Assembly: GCF_038443385.1 (NCBI RefSeq)
Contig: NZ_CP151726.1
Location: 6,324,001-6,388,000, forward strand
Direction of reading: 5' to 3'
Length of the DNA stretch: 64,000 bases
Source of the DNA: Stieleria varia
Lineage (GTDB): Bacteria > Planctomycetota > Planctomycetia > Pirellulales > Pirellulaceae
Position numbers and translations under genes: made by a program. The first letter of the stretch is position 1; each line of letters starts with the position of its first letter. This document shows positions 8,371 to 16,524 of this stretch, one piece after another. Under the pieces are notes generated by a model. That model worked only from the letters and a program-made list of their open reading frames with translations. It made no database searches and had not been told where the DNA came from.

Positions 8371-9342
8371 TCAAAAGACAAGGTCGACCTTCAACGCCGA
8401 CAAGACATTGTTGATGTCATTGGCGTACGTGGCATCGATATCGTTTCCGGCAAACAATAGCCCCACGGCTTTGCGCTTGCTGTCGACGATCAAGGATCCG
8501 CTATCGCCGCCGAGGCTAAAAGGAGCAGAGCCGACCGGTTCTATTTCAATCTGACTATCGAACTCCAAGTCCCCCATGTCAAAACCGACCACCAAGCGAT
8601 CCAGCTCGATCGCGGAAACACGACCTTTCGTCACCCCGGTTGTTCGTCCGACCTTGAATACCGGTTCGCCGTCTTCCAAGGGATCCGTCCGCACGCCAGT
8701 GATTGGACCGAGTGACTCCAGTTCGTTGTAGTAATATTCCATTCCTTCGTCGATCGTCGCCATCGCACAATCAACCAGGTTCCCGCGTTTCTTTAATCGA
8801 ACAAACTTCGCCAAGTCGCCGACCTTGTCGCGAGGATTTCGGCCACCATCAGCGTCACCTGGCTGCAGGATGTTTGCGCCGACGCGACCGAGATTCTCGT
8901 TCGCCAGCACGTGATTATTGGACAGGATAAAGTCCTCGCTACCGTCCTTGGTGACAAAACAACCGAGCGTTCCAGCCGTGATTTGATAGTGACCCACAGA
9001 GCCGCCGATGCGTAGCGGGCGATTGAGCGACTGATGCCAGGGAGCTTGCTTGACCACGTTGCCGACGATCTTGACCGACATCTCGCCTTTGCAACGCCGA
9101 TAGATGTCGTCCAGCACGACTTTGATGCCTTGCGATCGCTCGTGAACGCGGACCGCGAGTTTGAAGTTTCCGTTCTTGCCCGTGATCCCCAAGGCGATCG
9201 GAGCCTTGGGCACCGAGACGATCGCCGACGCCGTCACGCCTGCCATCAGGCCTTTTTGCCGCGCGCCCGACAAAGCACTCGCGGCGACCTTGCGCTCGCC
9301 GAACAACTGCTCCTTTAACGACACCACCGATGCGTATTTCAT
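8371..9342 (-). CDS. Trypsin-like serine protease, NAL1-like group
   Basis: 323 residues with no signal peptide, so probably cytoplasmic. The catalytic triad of a chymotrypsin fold can be placed: His144 in ILSNNHVLAN, Asp191 in NLVDCAMA, and Ser281 in LGGDSGSLIV. The GRTTGVTKGRV strand around residue 233 is typical of the NAL1-like branch of trypsin peptidases. Residues 46-100 form a separate N-terminal domain that resembles the small protein encoded downstream. The residues before that (1-45) are rich in Ala and basic residues. Targets are unknown; in bacteria such proteases are rarely characterised. Protease call is solid, biological role is not. Confidence 0.85.
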   Translation of the reverse strand: MKYASVVSLKEQLFGERKVAASALSGARQKGLMAGVTASAIVSVPKAPIALGITGKNGNFKLAVRVHERSQGIKVVLDDIYRRCKGEMSVKIVGNVVKQAPWHQSLNRPLRIGGSVGHYQITAGTLGCFVTKDGSEDFILSNNHVLANENLGRVGANILQPGDADGGRNPRDKVGDLAKFVRLKKRGNLVDCAMATIDEGMEYYYNELESLGPITGVRTDPLEDGEPVFKVGRTTGVTKGRVSAIELDRLVVGFDMGDLEFDSQIEIEPVGSAPFSLGGDSGSLIVDSKRKAVGLLFAGNDIDATYANDINNVLSALKVDLVF

Positions 9343-9377
9343 GTTTGCCCCTTTTGGTCAATGGTCACCACGTCGAT

Positions 9378-9560
9378 CTAGCCCGGATTATCGACGCGAC
9401 TCACTATTTTCTGCGCAATACGTTTGCATAAAACAGCTTACGCTGATTGGCACGAAAACAGTCTGCGCATATCAGCCGCCACGCGATAGCGTCCGGTTCT
9501 CACGCCTATACTCGGGAACCGGACGCTATCGCGCTGCGGCTGATGAATCATCCGGTCTAG
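9378..9560. repeat. CTAGCCCGGAT-family MITE-like element, most complete copy
   Basis: Left end CTAGCCCGGATTATCGACGC, right end GATGAATCATCCGGTCTAG, which are approximate inverted repeats. The right half contains a 19-bp inverted pair, CGCGATAGCGTCCGGTTC and GGAACCGGACGCTATCGCG, separated by about 15 bases. Copies at 1941-2060, 11605-11754 and 15584-15666. Confidence 0.88.
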
Positions 9561-9625
9561 GTAGTAGATTCGCTCCACCCGAAAAGACAATCCTATAGGC
9601 TGTGCCACAGGATTGCAAACATTTC

Positions 9626-11371
9626 TCAACCATTCTCGGCAGATGCGTGTTCTTTCTGCTTTTTGAGGAAACCCAGGACCCCCAAGACCAGCATCACGGC
9701 GAGAACACCCAGGGCGATGTTGCCGATTGGGAAGCTTTCGCCCATCGTTTTGCCCATCAGCCCCCATGCGGAACCGAACAGGGCGACGAAGGTTGCGGGG
9801 ATCATCAACGCATTCCACACCACTCGTGAGGTACCCGTCGGAGCAGCGTTTCCGATGGCACGTTTTGAGTTCATCAGCAACAAGAAGGACAGATAGGCGA
9901 TCGGCAACATGGCTCCCCCGATCACGGATGTCGGGGTGGCCAACGCCGGTGCAGCTTTGCTCCAAAAGAATGGGCCCAACACACCGACCGCTGGAATGAA
10001 GCATCCGATACGGTGCCACATTCCGTCGGCGGGTTTGTCGATCAACTCACAGAATGCAAATCCGTTGATCAGCATCAGGATAATGATGGTCGAAAGCCCC
10101 ATTCCGAGCACGCCGATTCCGAAAAGTGTTTGTGCGACCGTGGAGCCCACGAGCGGTTCGAGCGTTTCTGCCAAGGCAAAGTTATCACGACCGGTGATCA
10201 ACGCGGCGACTTCCTTGTCGGCTTGAGGCAACGCGGCGCGGGCGGCGTTGATTTCGTTCATCGCCTCGACGACTTCAGGGGCATCGGCCGGTCCATCCTT
10301 GACCGTTTTCAACAACGCTTTGAACGAGTCTCCTTTCTCGTGTGACAGCCGTCTATCGACGTGATCGTAGTAGTCCTTGACGGTCTTGTCGGTCTTGCCC
10401 GCTTCCACCAATACCAAGACGTCGCTCGACTTACCATGGAATTGGCTTGCCGCTGCGATCACGACGCAACTGGTGGCCAAGACGAATGGCACGATGAGTC
10501 CGATGGACAAGTCATAGATTGCCAAACCACGGTGCTTGGTTCCCCAGCCCTTGCGTAACATCGAGTAGGGCAGCAGGAACGTCATGTTGATGCCGACAGC
10601 CGTGGCAAATGCCGTGATGATCCGGTCCTTTTGCAAATTGGCGACGGTCGATGTCCACCAGCCCGCTTGTTCACCCGTTGCGGCGATGGACTCGGTCATC
10701 GCAGGCACGGGCTCGAACAAATAGCGAGGGTTGGGAATCAGCCCGGCAAAGATTTTGCCCCAGTCCAATGCGCCTTCCCAAGTCATGGCAAAGACGACGC
10801 CAAAGAACGAAAGCACGACGACCCCGACCATTGCTTTGAGGATCAACTCAAACAACTTGATCCCTTTGCTGCCCGAGTTGTAAAACCAGATGACGATCGA
10901 AGCGATGACCAGCAAAGATCCAGCGATGATGTGTTTGCCGTACGCCATCTGCTCCATCGACGGAATCAGGTTTTGCTCCACTGCGGCGGTGCCCAATGCG
11001 AACTGAGGCAAACACCAGACGATGTTGGCCATCATGGTCGCGATCAGCCATCCCCAGGCCAAAACAGGGCTGATGTGGTTTTTCAGCGTTTGAAAAGGAC
11101 GCTCGCCCGTCGACAGGGCGACGTAGCTGATGGCGCTGAGCATGATCACGCCCAAGATCATCGCAACGGGTTGCAACCACATCAGTTCGTAACCGCAGAG
11201 TACGCCCAGGTACAAAGCACCCGCGAGCGAACCGCCCCCCAACGTGATTGCCCCTTGCAGCCATCCAGGCCCGGAAAGTCGCGTGTATATCGCCGCTTTG
11301 CCGAAAAAACCTTTCGACTGTGCGGTTTCCAAAAGCGCGTCTTCGGTCGTTTGCGTGTTCTCGTCGGCCAT
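9626..11371 (-). CDS. Nramp-related membrane transporter with non-canonical metal site
   Basis: 581 residues with 11 or more hydrophobic helices. The first helix reads GPGWLQGAITLGGGSLAG, which aligns with the Nramp first helix but has GGGS where metal-transporting Nramps have DPGN. The sixth-helix region reads TFLLPYSML in place of the MPHN motif. A hydrophilic insert of about 110 residues (KTDKTVKDYYDHVDRR to AALITGRDNF) interrupts the second half of the fold. The usual manganese/iron ligands are therefore missing, and the transported substrate may differ, as in the Nramp-related magnesium transporters. The ATG at 11371 is chosen because it starts the conserved part; the frame is open 219 bases further upstream without likeness. 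Confidence 0.75.
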   Translation of the reverse strand: MADENTQTTEDALLETAQSKGFFGKAAIYTRLSGPGWLQGAITLGGGSLAGALYLGVLCGYELMWLQPVAMILGVIMLSAISYVALSTGERPFQTLKNHISPVLAWGWLIATMMANIVWCLPQFALGTAAVEQNLIPSMEQMAYGKHIIAGSLLVIASIVIWFYNSGSKGIKLFELILKAMVGVVVLSFFGVVFAMTWEGALDWGKIFAGLIPNPRYLFEPVPAMTESIAATGEQAGWWTSTVANLQKDRIITAFATAVGINMTFLLPYSMLRKGWGTKHRGLAIYDLSIGLIVPFVLATSCVVIAAASQFHGKSSDVLVLVEAGKTDKTVKDYYDHVDRRLSHEKGDSFKALLKTVKDGPADAPEVVEAMNEINAARAALPQADKEVAALITGRDNFALAETLEPLVGSTVAQTLFGIGVLGMGLSTIIILMLINGFAFCELIDKPADGMWHRIGCFIPAVGVLGPFFWSKAAPALATPTSVIGGAMLPIAYLSFLLLMNSKRAIGNAAPTGTSRVVWNALMIPATFVALFGSAWGLMGKTMGESFPIGNIALGVLAVMLVLGVLGFLKKQKEHASAENG

Positions 11372-11604
11372 CAAAGATTCATCCGCTGGGGAAGCGTACG
11401 AGGAAGGAAGGAGGTTCGGGAGGCAAATGTTAACCCGAAGCGGCTGTCCGGTGGAGCGTCCTACCGGTATTTCGTGTGAACTGAGGTAGAAGTCATGAAA
11501 AAAGCCAGCGATGCCCTTGTGCAGCCCACCGCCGTGGATGAGGTCACGAGTCGCTGCAACGAAAAACATCACGAGGACTCGTGAAGTCACCCACGACAGG
11601 CAAA
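11372..11604. other. Upstream region of the transporter gene, nothing recognised
   Basis: No credible gene, hairpin or repeat was found between the transporter start and the repeat cluster that begins at 11605. It presumably carries the transporter promoter. Confidence 0.5.
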
Positions 11605-11754
11605 CTCATCGCAACATGTTTGCGTGAAACGGCTTGCGAGGATTGGTGCGAAAACAGTCTGCGCATATCAGCCGCCACGCGATAGCGTCCGGTTCTTGCA
11701 CCTATGCTCGGGAACCGGACGCTATCGCGCCAGCCGCTCATGAACAATCCGGTC
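11605..11754. repeat. CTAGCCCGGAT-family element, copy 3 (left end missing)
   Basis: From CTCATCGCAACATGTTTGCG to CAATCCGGTCT. It includes the inverted pair GCGATAGCGTCCGGTTC / GGAACCGGACGCTATCGC at 11680-11729. It abuts the next repeat element at 11756. Confidence 0.85.
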
Positions 11755-11755
11755 T

Positions 11756-11916
11756 GGTGGTCTGGGACAGCAAGAAGATTAGGGTTTGCCGTAGTGGATC
11801 TTGCCAAAGATCCCATCGCTACAGGATCTTTAACAAGATCCACTACCCTAAAGATAAGCTACAGGATCTTTAACAAGATCCACTACCCTAAAGATAAGCT
11901 GACCCAGACCACTAGC
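11756..11916. repeat. GGTCTGGGACA-family MITE-like element, copy 3, with internal 40-bp duplication
   Basis: Left end GGTGGTCTGGGACAGC, right end CTGACCCAGACCACTAG. Bases 11821-11860 and 11861-11900 are an exact 40-bp tandem duplication starting ACAGGATCTTTAACAAGATC. The element ends four bases short of the stop codon of the ankyrin gene. Confidence 0.9.
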
Positions 11917-11919
11917 GTG

Positions 11920-12627
11920 TCACTCGGATTTCAACAGTTTGACGATTTCCTCGTGGCCCGCATTCTCAGCGAAAACCAGTGCGGATTCCCCGTCATCTTT
12001 GTCCACCAATGACCTGTCCGCGCCGGCAGCCAACAAAACCTTGACCACCTCGATGTTGCCCAACGCGGCTGCGGTCATCAACGGTGTGAATCCTTCGCCG
12101 CTGTCGATCGCGTTGATATCAGCTCCGGCATCGATCAGAACTTGGACCGTCTCAGGAAACTCGCCACTGGATGCATGGATCAACGGAGTCTTGCCGTCTC
12201 GATCTCGTGAATCCACTGTAGCACCCGCCGCCAGCAGTTTCTTGACGATCACGGTGTGGCCGTTGTACGCCGCCATGGCCAGCGCTGTCAGTCCACTGAC
12301 GTCCGCTTCGTCGACATCCATGTTGCTCTTAAGCACCGACTCGACGACGGACATCTTGCCGTCATGGGCTGCGCTGCGAAATGCGTCCGGGCTGTACATC
12401 GAACTGGGTTTCTCTGCAGCGACCGTCTGGGCATCCGCATCAGGAGTTGCCCCGTCGCCGCCCGATACAGGTGTGCTTTGTTTCTCATTCTCTGGCGAAC
12501 ATCCCGACAGCAGCAGAACCAACGAAAGACAGAACGCAGAGCAGAGAGAACGATAGGGAAACACGGCTGGATCTCGATGGTGAGGAAAAAGTGCATGCCG
12601 CTGCTCTCTCCGCAGCGCCGCTTTCAT
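11920..12627 (-). CDS. Ankyrin-repeat lipoprotein
   Basis: 235 residues. A lipobox, LLLSGC with the cysteine at residue 43, predicts a lipid-anchored envelope protein. After a short Asp/Ala-rich linker, residues 80-235 form four to five ankyrin repeats with typical turns (GLTALAMAAYNGHTVIVKKL, GKTPLIHASSG, FTPLMTAAALGNIEVVKVLL). Ankyrin domains bind other proteins; the partner is unknown. The ATG at 12627 has a GAGG ribosome-binding sequence five bases ahead. A GTG at 12564 would give a more ordinary signal-peptide length, so the start is not certain. The gene is divergent from mutS. Confidence 0.85.
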   Translation of the reverse strand: MKAALRREQRHALFPHHRDPAVFPYRSLCSAFCLSLVLLLSGCSPENEKQSTPVSGGDGATPDADAQTVAAEKPSSMYSPDAFRSAAHDGKMSVVESVLKSNMDVDEADVSGLTALAMAAYNGHTVIVKKLLAAGATVDSRDRDGKTPLIHASSGEFPETVQVLIDAGADINAIDSGEGFTPLMTAAALGNIEVVKVLLAAGADRSLVDKDDGESALVFAENAGHEEIVKLLKSE

Positions 12628-12805
12628 CCTACCTCGATTCGGTCGAGCTCAAACCGGGCAAAACTGCCGCCACACCGATTTATGTCGTTTTCCCGACTGC
12701 CAAAGTTTTCCTAATGGGCACAACCATTTCCCTTCCCCGCGACCCGGCTCGCCGTTCCGATCCCATGGCTGTTATCGAACCCTCGGCACCGCTAATATTT
12801 GCGTC

Positions 12806-15451
12806 ATGACACCGATGATGAAACAGTATCACGAAGCGAAAAAGGCTTGCGGCGACGCACTGCTGTTCTTTCGCATGGGTGATTTCTACGAATTGTTCTT
12901 GGATGACGCCAAAAAGGCGGCGGGATTGCTGGGACTGACCCTGACCAGTCGCGACAAAGACAGCGATAACCCCACCGCCATGGCGGGCTTTCCACATCAC
13001 CAACTGGACGGCTATTTGCGAAAGCTGATCCAGGCGGGCTATCGGGCCGCCGTCTGTGAACAGGTGGAGGATCCAAAAACCGCCAAAGGACTGGTTCGCC
13101 GCGAGATCACTCGCATCGTCAGCGCCGGCACTTTGACCGACGACGTGATGCTGGACCCACGCGAAGCCAACTATGTGGCCGCGGTGGTTCTGCAACACAA
13201 GAAAGGAGCGGGCAAGAACGCAGGCGAGCCGATGGCCGGGATCGCCTGGGCGGAACTTTCCAGCGGCCGTTTCTACGCGGGCACCTTCCCCCAAACACGC
13301 ATCGATGACGAACTGGCACGGATCGGGCCTGCCGAAGTCCTGTACCGCGAGGACGACGCACGGTTTTCGATCGATACCACCGCCCCCTGGTCATGGACTT
13401 CGCGACCCGCGTGGAGCTTTGCAGAAGACACCGCGCGAGAAACGCTCTGCAAGCAGTTTGCCGTCAACGGTTTGGAAGGCTTTGGGTTTCACGACGAAGA
13501 CGACGCACCAGCCATCCGCGCCGCCGGTGCCGTGTTGACTTACCTCCAAGACACCCAACCGAGCGGCCTGGACCACTTTCGATCCCTCGCCGCGCACCAA
13601 CAGTCCGGTGTGCTGCAAATCGATGCTTCGACGCGCCGCAGTCTTGAAATCACCCGAACACTACGCACGGGTTCTCGTTCAGGCTCGCTGTTGGACGCGA
13701 TTGATCTGACATGCACGCCGATGGGCTCGCGGTTGCTTGCCGACTGGATCGCCGCGCCGTCGATTTCCATCCATTGCATCGAATCACGTCATGAGTCGGT
13801 GGCAGAGTTGCTGCGTGATCATGCGTTGCGCACTGACATACGCAACACGCTGAAACAGACGTTCGACATCACACGCTTACTTGCTCGAATCGCAACCGGC
13901 CGCACCGGCCCACGTGACTTGCAACAAGTCGCACGGACGCTGGCGGGACTGCCGCAACTCAAAGCTCGACTGGCTGACCGAGCGCCCGAGCGTCTGCAGT
14001 TTGTCGAAGCTCACTTGCACCTGTGCCCCAACCTTCGACAACGACTCGAATCCGGATTGGCCGACGAATGCCCCTTGTCAGCCTCAGACGGCAACTTCAT
14101 TCGACCTGGGTTTGACGAAGAACTCGACGCACTGCGTGAACTGGCCAAGGGCGGCAAACAATGGATCGCCGCCTACCAACAAAAACAGATGGACGAAACC
14201 GGCATCTCAAATTTGAAGGTCGGTTACAACAAAGTCTTCGGTTATTACCTCGAAGTCATCAACTCACAAAAGGGCAAGATTCCAGCCGATTTCATTCGCA
14301 AACAAACGCTGAAAAATTGCGAACGTTACATCACGCCGGAATTGAAAGAGTACGAAGAAAAGGTGCTGGCGGCAGACGACAAAGCATCTTCACGCGAGCA
14401 ACTCCTGTTCGGCGAACTGCGCAACGAAACCCACCGACACCTGTCGACGCTGCAGGAAGTCGCCATGGCGATGGCGGAACTGGACGTGCTGACCGCGCTG
14501 GCGGAGATTGCCGCACAACGCAATTGGATTCGCCCAGAGATGACGGACGATTCCATTCTGCGAATCGAGGCGGGCCGTCACCCGGTCTTGGATGTGACGC
14601 TGCCGCAAGGAGAATTTGTCCCCAATGATTGCGTCCACTCACCCGAGTCCGGGATGATCCTGTTGATCACCGGTCCCAACATGGCGGGAAAGAGCACCTA
14701 CATTCGCCAAGTCGCACTGATCACGTTGCTCGCCCAAGCCGGATCGTTCGTGCCGGCGGAAAAAGCCACCATCGGAATCGCCGATAGAATCTTTGCCCGC
14801 GTCGGAGCAAGCGATGAACTCAGTCGCGGACAAAGTACCTTCATGGTGGAAATGGTCGAGACCGCCAGGATTCTGAACACGGCGACCCCACGTAGTTTGG
14901 TCATCTTGGACGAAATCGGTCGAGGCACCAGCACGTATGACGGCCTCTCGCTGGCGTGGGCCATCACGGAACACTTGCACGAACAGATCGGTTGCCGCAC
15001 GCTGTTTGCAACGCATTACCACGAACTGACTCAGTTGGAGGAATCCTTGCCGCGTGTGGCAAACCTGAACGTGGCAGTCAAAGAGTGGAATGATGAAGTC
15101 GTCTTCTTGCACCGAATCGTTGCCGGCGGTGCGGACAAGAGCTACGGGATTCACGTGGCGAGACTCGCCGGCATCCCACGCGTGGTCAACGAACGCGCGA
15201 AAGACGTCCTGGCTCAACTCGAAGCCGACCATCGCGACGCGCTTGACCGCCCCACCATTCCGCCCCCAGGCGGCTCAAATTCCAACGGCGGTTCAGGTGG
15301 CAGCTATCAACTGACGCTCTTCGGTTTCGCCGATCACCCGGTCCTGACCCAGTTGCAAGATCTGCAACTGGATTCAATGACCCCCTTGGACGCGATGACG
15401 TTCTTGCAAAACGCGAAGAACGAACTGAAGCGAAACCCCGCAGTGAAGTAG
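12806..15451 (+). CDS. mutS: DNA mismatch repair protein MutS
   Basis: 881 residues, the usual length for MutS1. The mismatch-binding N-terminal domain begins with ALLFFRMGDFYELF, including the Phe-x-Glu motif that wedges at mismatches (GDFYELF). The lever/clamp region is present in the middle. The C-terminal ATPase has the Walker A ITGPNMAGKSTYIRQ, a SRGQSTFMVEM signature-like stretch, and Walker B SLVILDEIGRGTSTYDG. It recognises base mismatches and small loops and recruits MutL to start repair. No mutL is in this window. The ATG at 12806 is placed so that the conserved N-terminus begins at once. A Gly/Ser/Asn-rich linker near residue 815 precedes the C-terminal dimerisation part. Confidence 0.97.
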   Translation: MTPMMKQYHEAKKACGDALLFFRMGDFYELFLDDAKKAAGLLGLTLTSRDKDSDNPTAMAGFPHHQLDGYLRKLIQAGYRAAVCEQVEDPKTAKGLVRREITRIVSAGTLTDDVMLDPREANYVAAVVLQHKKGAGKNAGEPMAGIAWAELSSGRFYAGTFPQTRIDDELARIGPAEVLYREDDARFSIDTTAPWSWTSRPAWSFAEDTARETLCKQFAVNGLEGFGFHDEDDAPAIRAAGAVLTYLQDTQPSGLDHFRSLAAHQQSGVLQIDASTRRSLEITRTLRTGSRSGSLLDAIDLTCTPMGSRLLADWIAAPSISIHCIESRHESVAELLRDHALRTDIRNTLKQTFDITRLLARIATGRTGPRDLQQVARTLAGLPQLKARLADRAPERLQFVEAHLHLCPNLRQRLESGLADECPLSASDGNFIRPGFDEELDALRELAKGGKQWIAAYQQKQMDETGISNLKVGYNKVFGYYLEVINSQKGKIPADFIRKQTLKNCERYITPELKEYEEKVLAADDKASSREQLLFGELRNETHRHLSTLQEVAMAMAELDVLTALAEIAAQRNWIRPEMTDDSILRIEAGRHPVLDVTLPQGEFVPNDCVHSPESGMILLITGPNMAGKSTYIRQVALITLLAQAGSFVPAEKATIGIADRIFARVGASDELSRGQSTFMVEMVETARILNTATPRSLVILDEIGRGTSTYDGLSLAWAITEHLHEQIGCRTLFATHYHELTQLEESLPRVANLNVAVKEWNDEVVFLHRIVAGGADKSYGIHVARLAGIPRVVNERAKDVLAQLEADHRDALDRPTIPPPGGSNSNGGSGGSYQLTLFGFADHPVLTQLQDLQLDSMTPLDAMTFLQNAKNELKRNPAVK

Positions 15452-15471
15452 GAGCATTATCAATCAATGGC

Positions 15472-15495
15472 GTAGTGGACTTCGACAGAAATCCC
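15472..15495 (+). repeat. GATTCGCCAGAATCC-family half copy
   Basis: GTAGTGGACTTCGACAGAAA followed by TCCC, a diverged left arm of the family seen complete at 39666-39720 and 42892-42947. Confidence 0.5.
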
Positions 15496-15508
15496 ACCAC
15501 CACGTAGC

Positions 15509-15527
15509 AGCGTCTCTCCGAGACGCT
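15509..15527. terminator. Hairpin downstream of mutS, possible terminator
   Basis: AGCGTCTC-TCC-GAGACGCT, an eight-base-pair perfect stem with a three-base loop, 58 bases after the mutS stop. No T-run follows, so termination is only a possibility. Confidence 0.35.
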
Positions 15528-15583
15528 AACCCGGTGAGCGCAGCAAGGAGTCCCCCCATGCGTCCTCGGCAAGCAAACAAAAC

Positions 15584-15666
15584 CTAGCCCGGATCATTCA
15601 CGCTGGCTCACGCCAGTCATCGCAACACGTTTGCGTAAAACAGCTTGCGCAGATTGGCAGGAAAAC
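15584..15666 (+). repeat. CTAGCCCGGAT-family element, left fragment (copy 4)
   Basis: Starts CTAGCCCGGATCATTCACGC and matches the other copies to about GATTGGCAGGAAAACA, then diverges; the right half is absent. Confidence 0.8.
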
Positions 15667-15962
15667 ACCCTTTTTATTCCCCGCACCGTTGTTGCCATTG
15701 GATCGCGTGTGACGGTCCGGATTCGGCATTCGACTTCGGCGATGTCTTCGCTGGGGCAAAATCAGAAGTGAAATCAGGGCTCGAATTGCCGTGCGCTCCG
15801 GGCATGCGATACAATCCAAAGGTCGCATCCAGGCGGTACGGTACCGCCATCGGAAGACGACAGAACAAACGGATGCACGGCAGGACTCAAGGCGCCGTCA
15901 CTCAATGGTCAACTTTCCCGTTCGTCCGCCGTGATCCTGGACGTTCGCCTGGTGAGACGCAT

Positions 15963-16505
15963 ATGAATAGCTGGTCACTGTCTTTCTTTGTTTTCGTCGC
16001 GGTACTAAATCCAGTTGTAACGACAGCAATATGCCGGGAACCATTACTTAGCGAATCATTCCGCCAAGTTCCCAATCTGCCTTCTGGCTACACTCGCTAC
16101 ACATTGACCATGGCGGACCGTGCAGATGAGGATGAGCTTACTGTCGAAATCTACTGTGGGATCCGCGCAAAGGTAGGCTCCGGTGCCGTTGTGTACGGTG
16201 GTGAGTTTCGCGCGAACTTCTTCCGTCCCGTTAAGTATTACCGCGTAACGAAAGTTACCGATTGGGATTCTGCTCCTCTACTTCCGCGAGAGCAATTCGT
16301 CCAATCTGATTCGATATTTGTCGCATACGACAGCGATCGAACGGTGGTTATTGATGTTCCGAAGATGACAAACGCAGACGCCACATTCGAGTTGAAATCG
16401 CGTGTCCTGAGATTGCAACCTGATCTTGCTGAATCGTGCGACTTGGAACGAAGTGAGGCGGAGGCAATTGCTGAACAGAACAGCAGTGAAATAGGTGAGC
16501 AATGA
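15963..16505 (+). CDS. Secreted ecotin-like serine protease inhibitor
   Basis: 180 residues from the ATG at 15963, with a signal peptide (WSLSFFVFVAVLNPVVTTAI). The mature part follows the ecotin pattern: GYTRYTLTM opening strand, DELTVEIYCGIRAKVGSG, a GGEF turn, KYYRVTKVTDW before the loop, then SIFVAYDS and VVIDVPKMTNADATFELKSRV, which match the closing strands. Ecotin blocks trypsin-like proteases in the periplasm through a substrate-like loop. The ecotin cysteine pair around that loop and the GWGY box are not conserved here, so the inhibited protease may differ. The likeness was judged by eye. It is convergent with sdhB, 19 bases away. Confidence 0.65.
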   Translation: MNSWSLSFFVFVAVLNPVVTTAICREPLLSESFRQVPNLPSGYTRYTLTMADRADEDELTVEIYCGIRAKVGSGAVVYGGEFRANFFRPVKYYRVTKVTDWDSAPLLPREQFVQSDSIFVAYDSDRTVVIDVPKMTNADATFELKSRVLRLQPDLAESCDLERSEAEAIAEQNSSEIGEQ

Positions 16506-16524
16506 CATCTACTCGTTCGCGCAT

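Larger units (their letters stand above)
15452..15962. other. Intergenic region between mutS and the ecotin-like gene
   Basis: Holds the half repeat, the hairpin and a truncated CTAGCCCGGAT-family element. In the last 300 bases the frame of the downstream gene stays open without a credible start and its translation is Arg/Gly-rich with no family likeness, so I treat it as upstream region. Confidence 0.5.

Noticed and set aside
10631-11479. A 282-codon plus-strand frame opposite the Nramp-like gene
   Set aside because: Antisense shadow with Asp/His/Arg-rich composition and no known domain.
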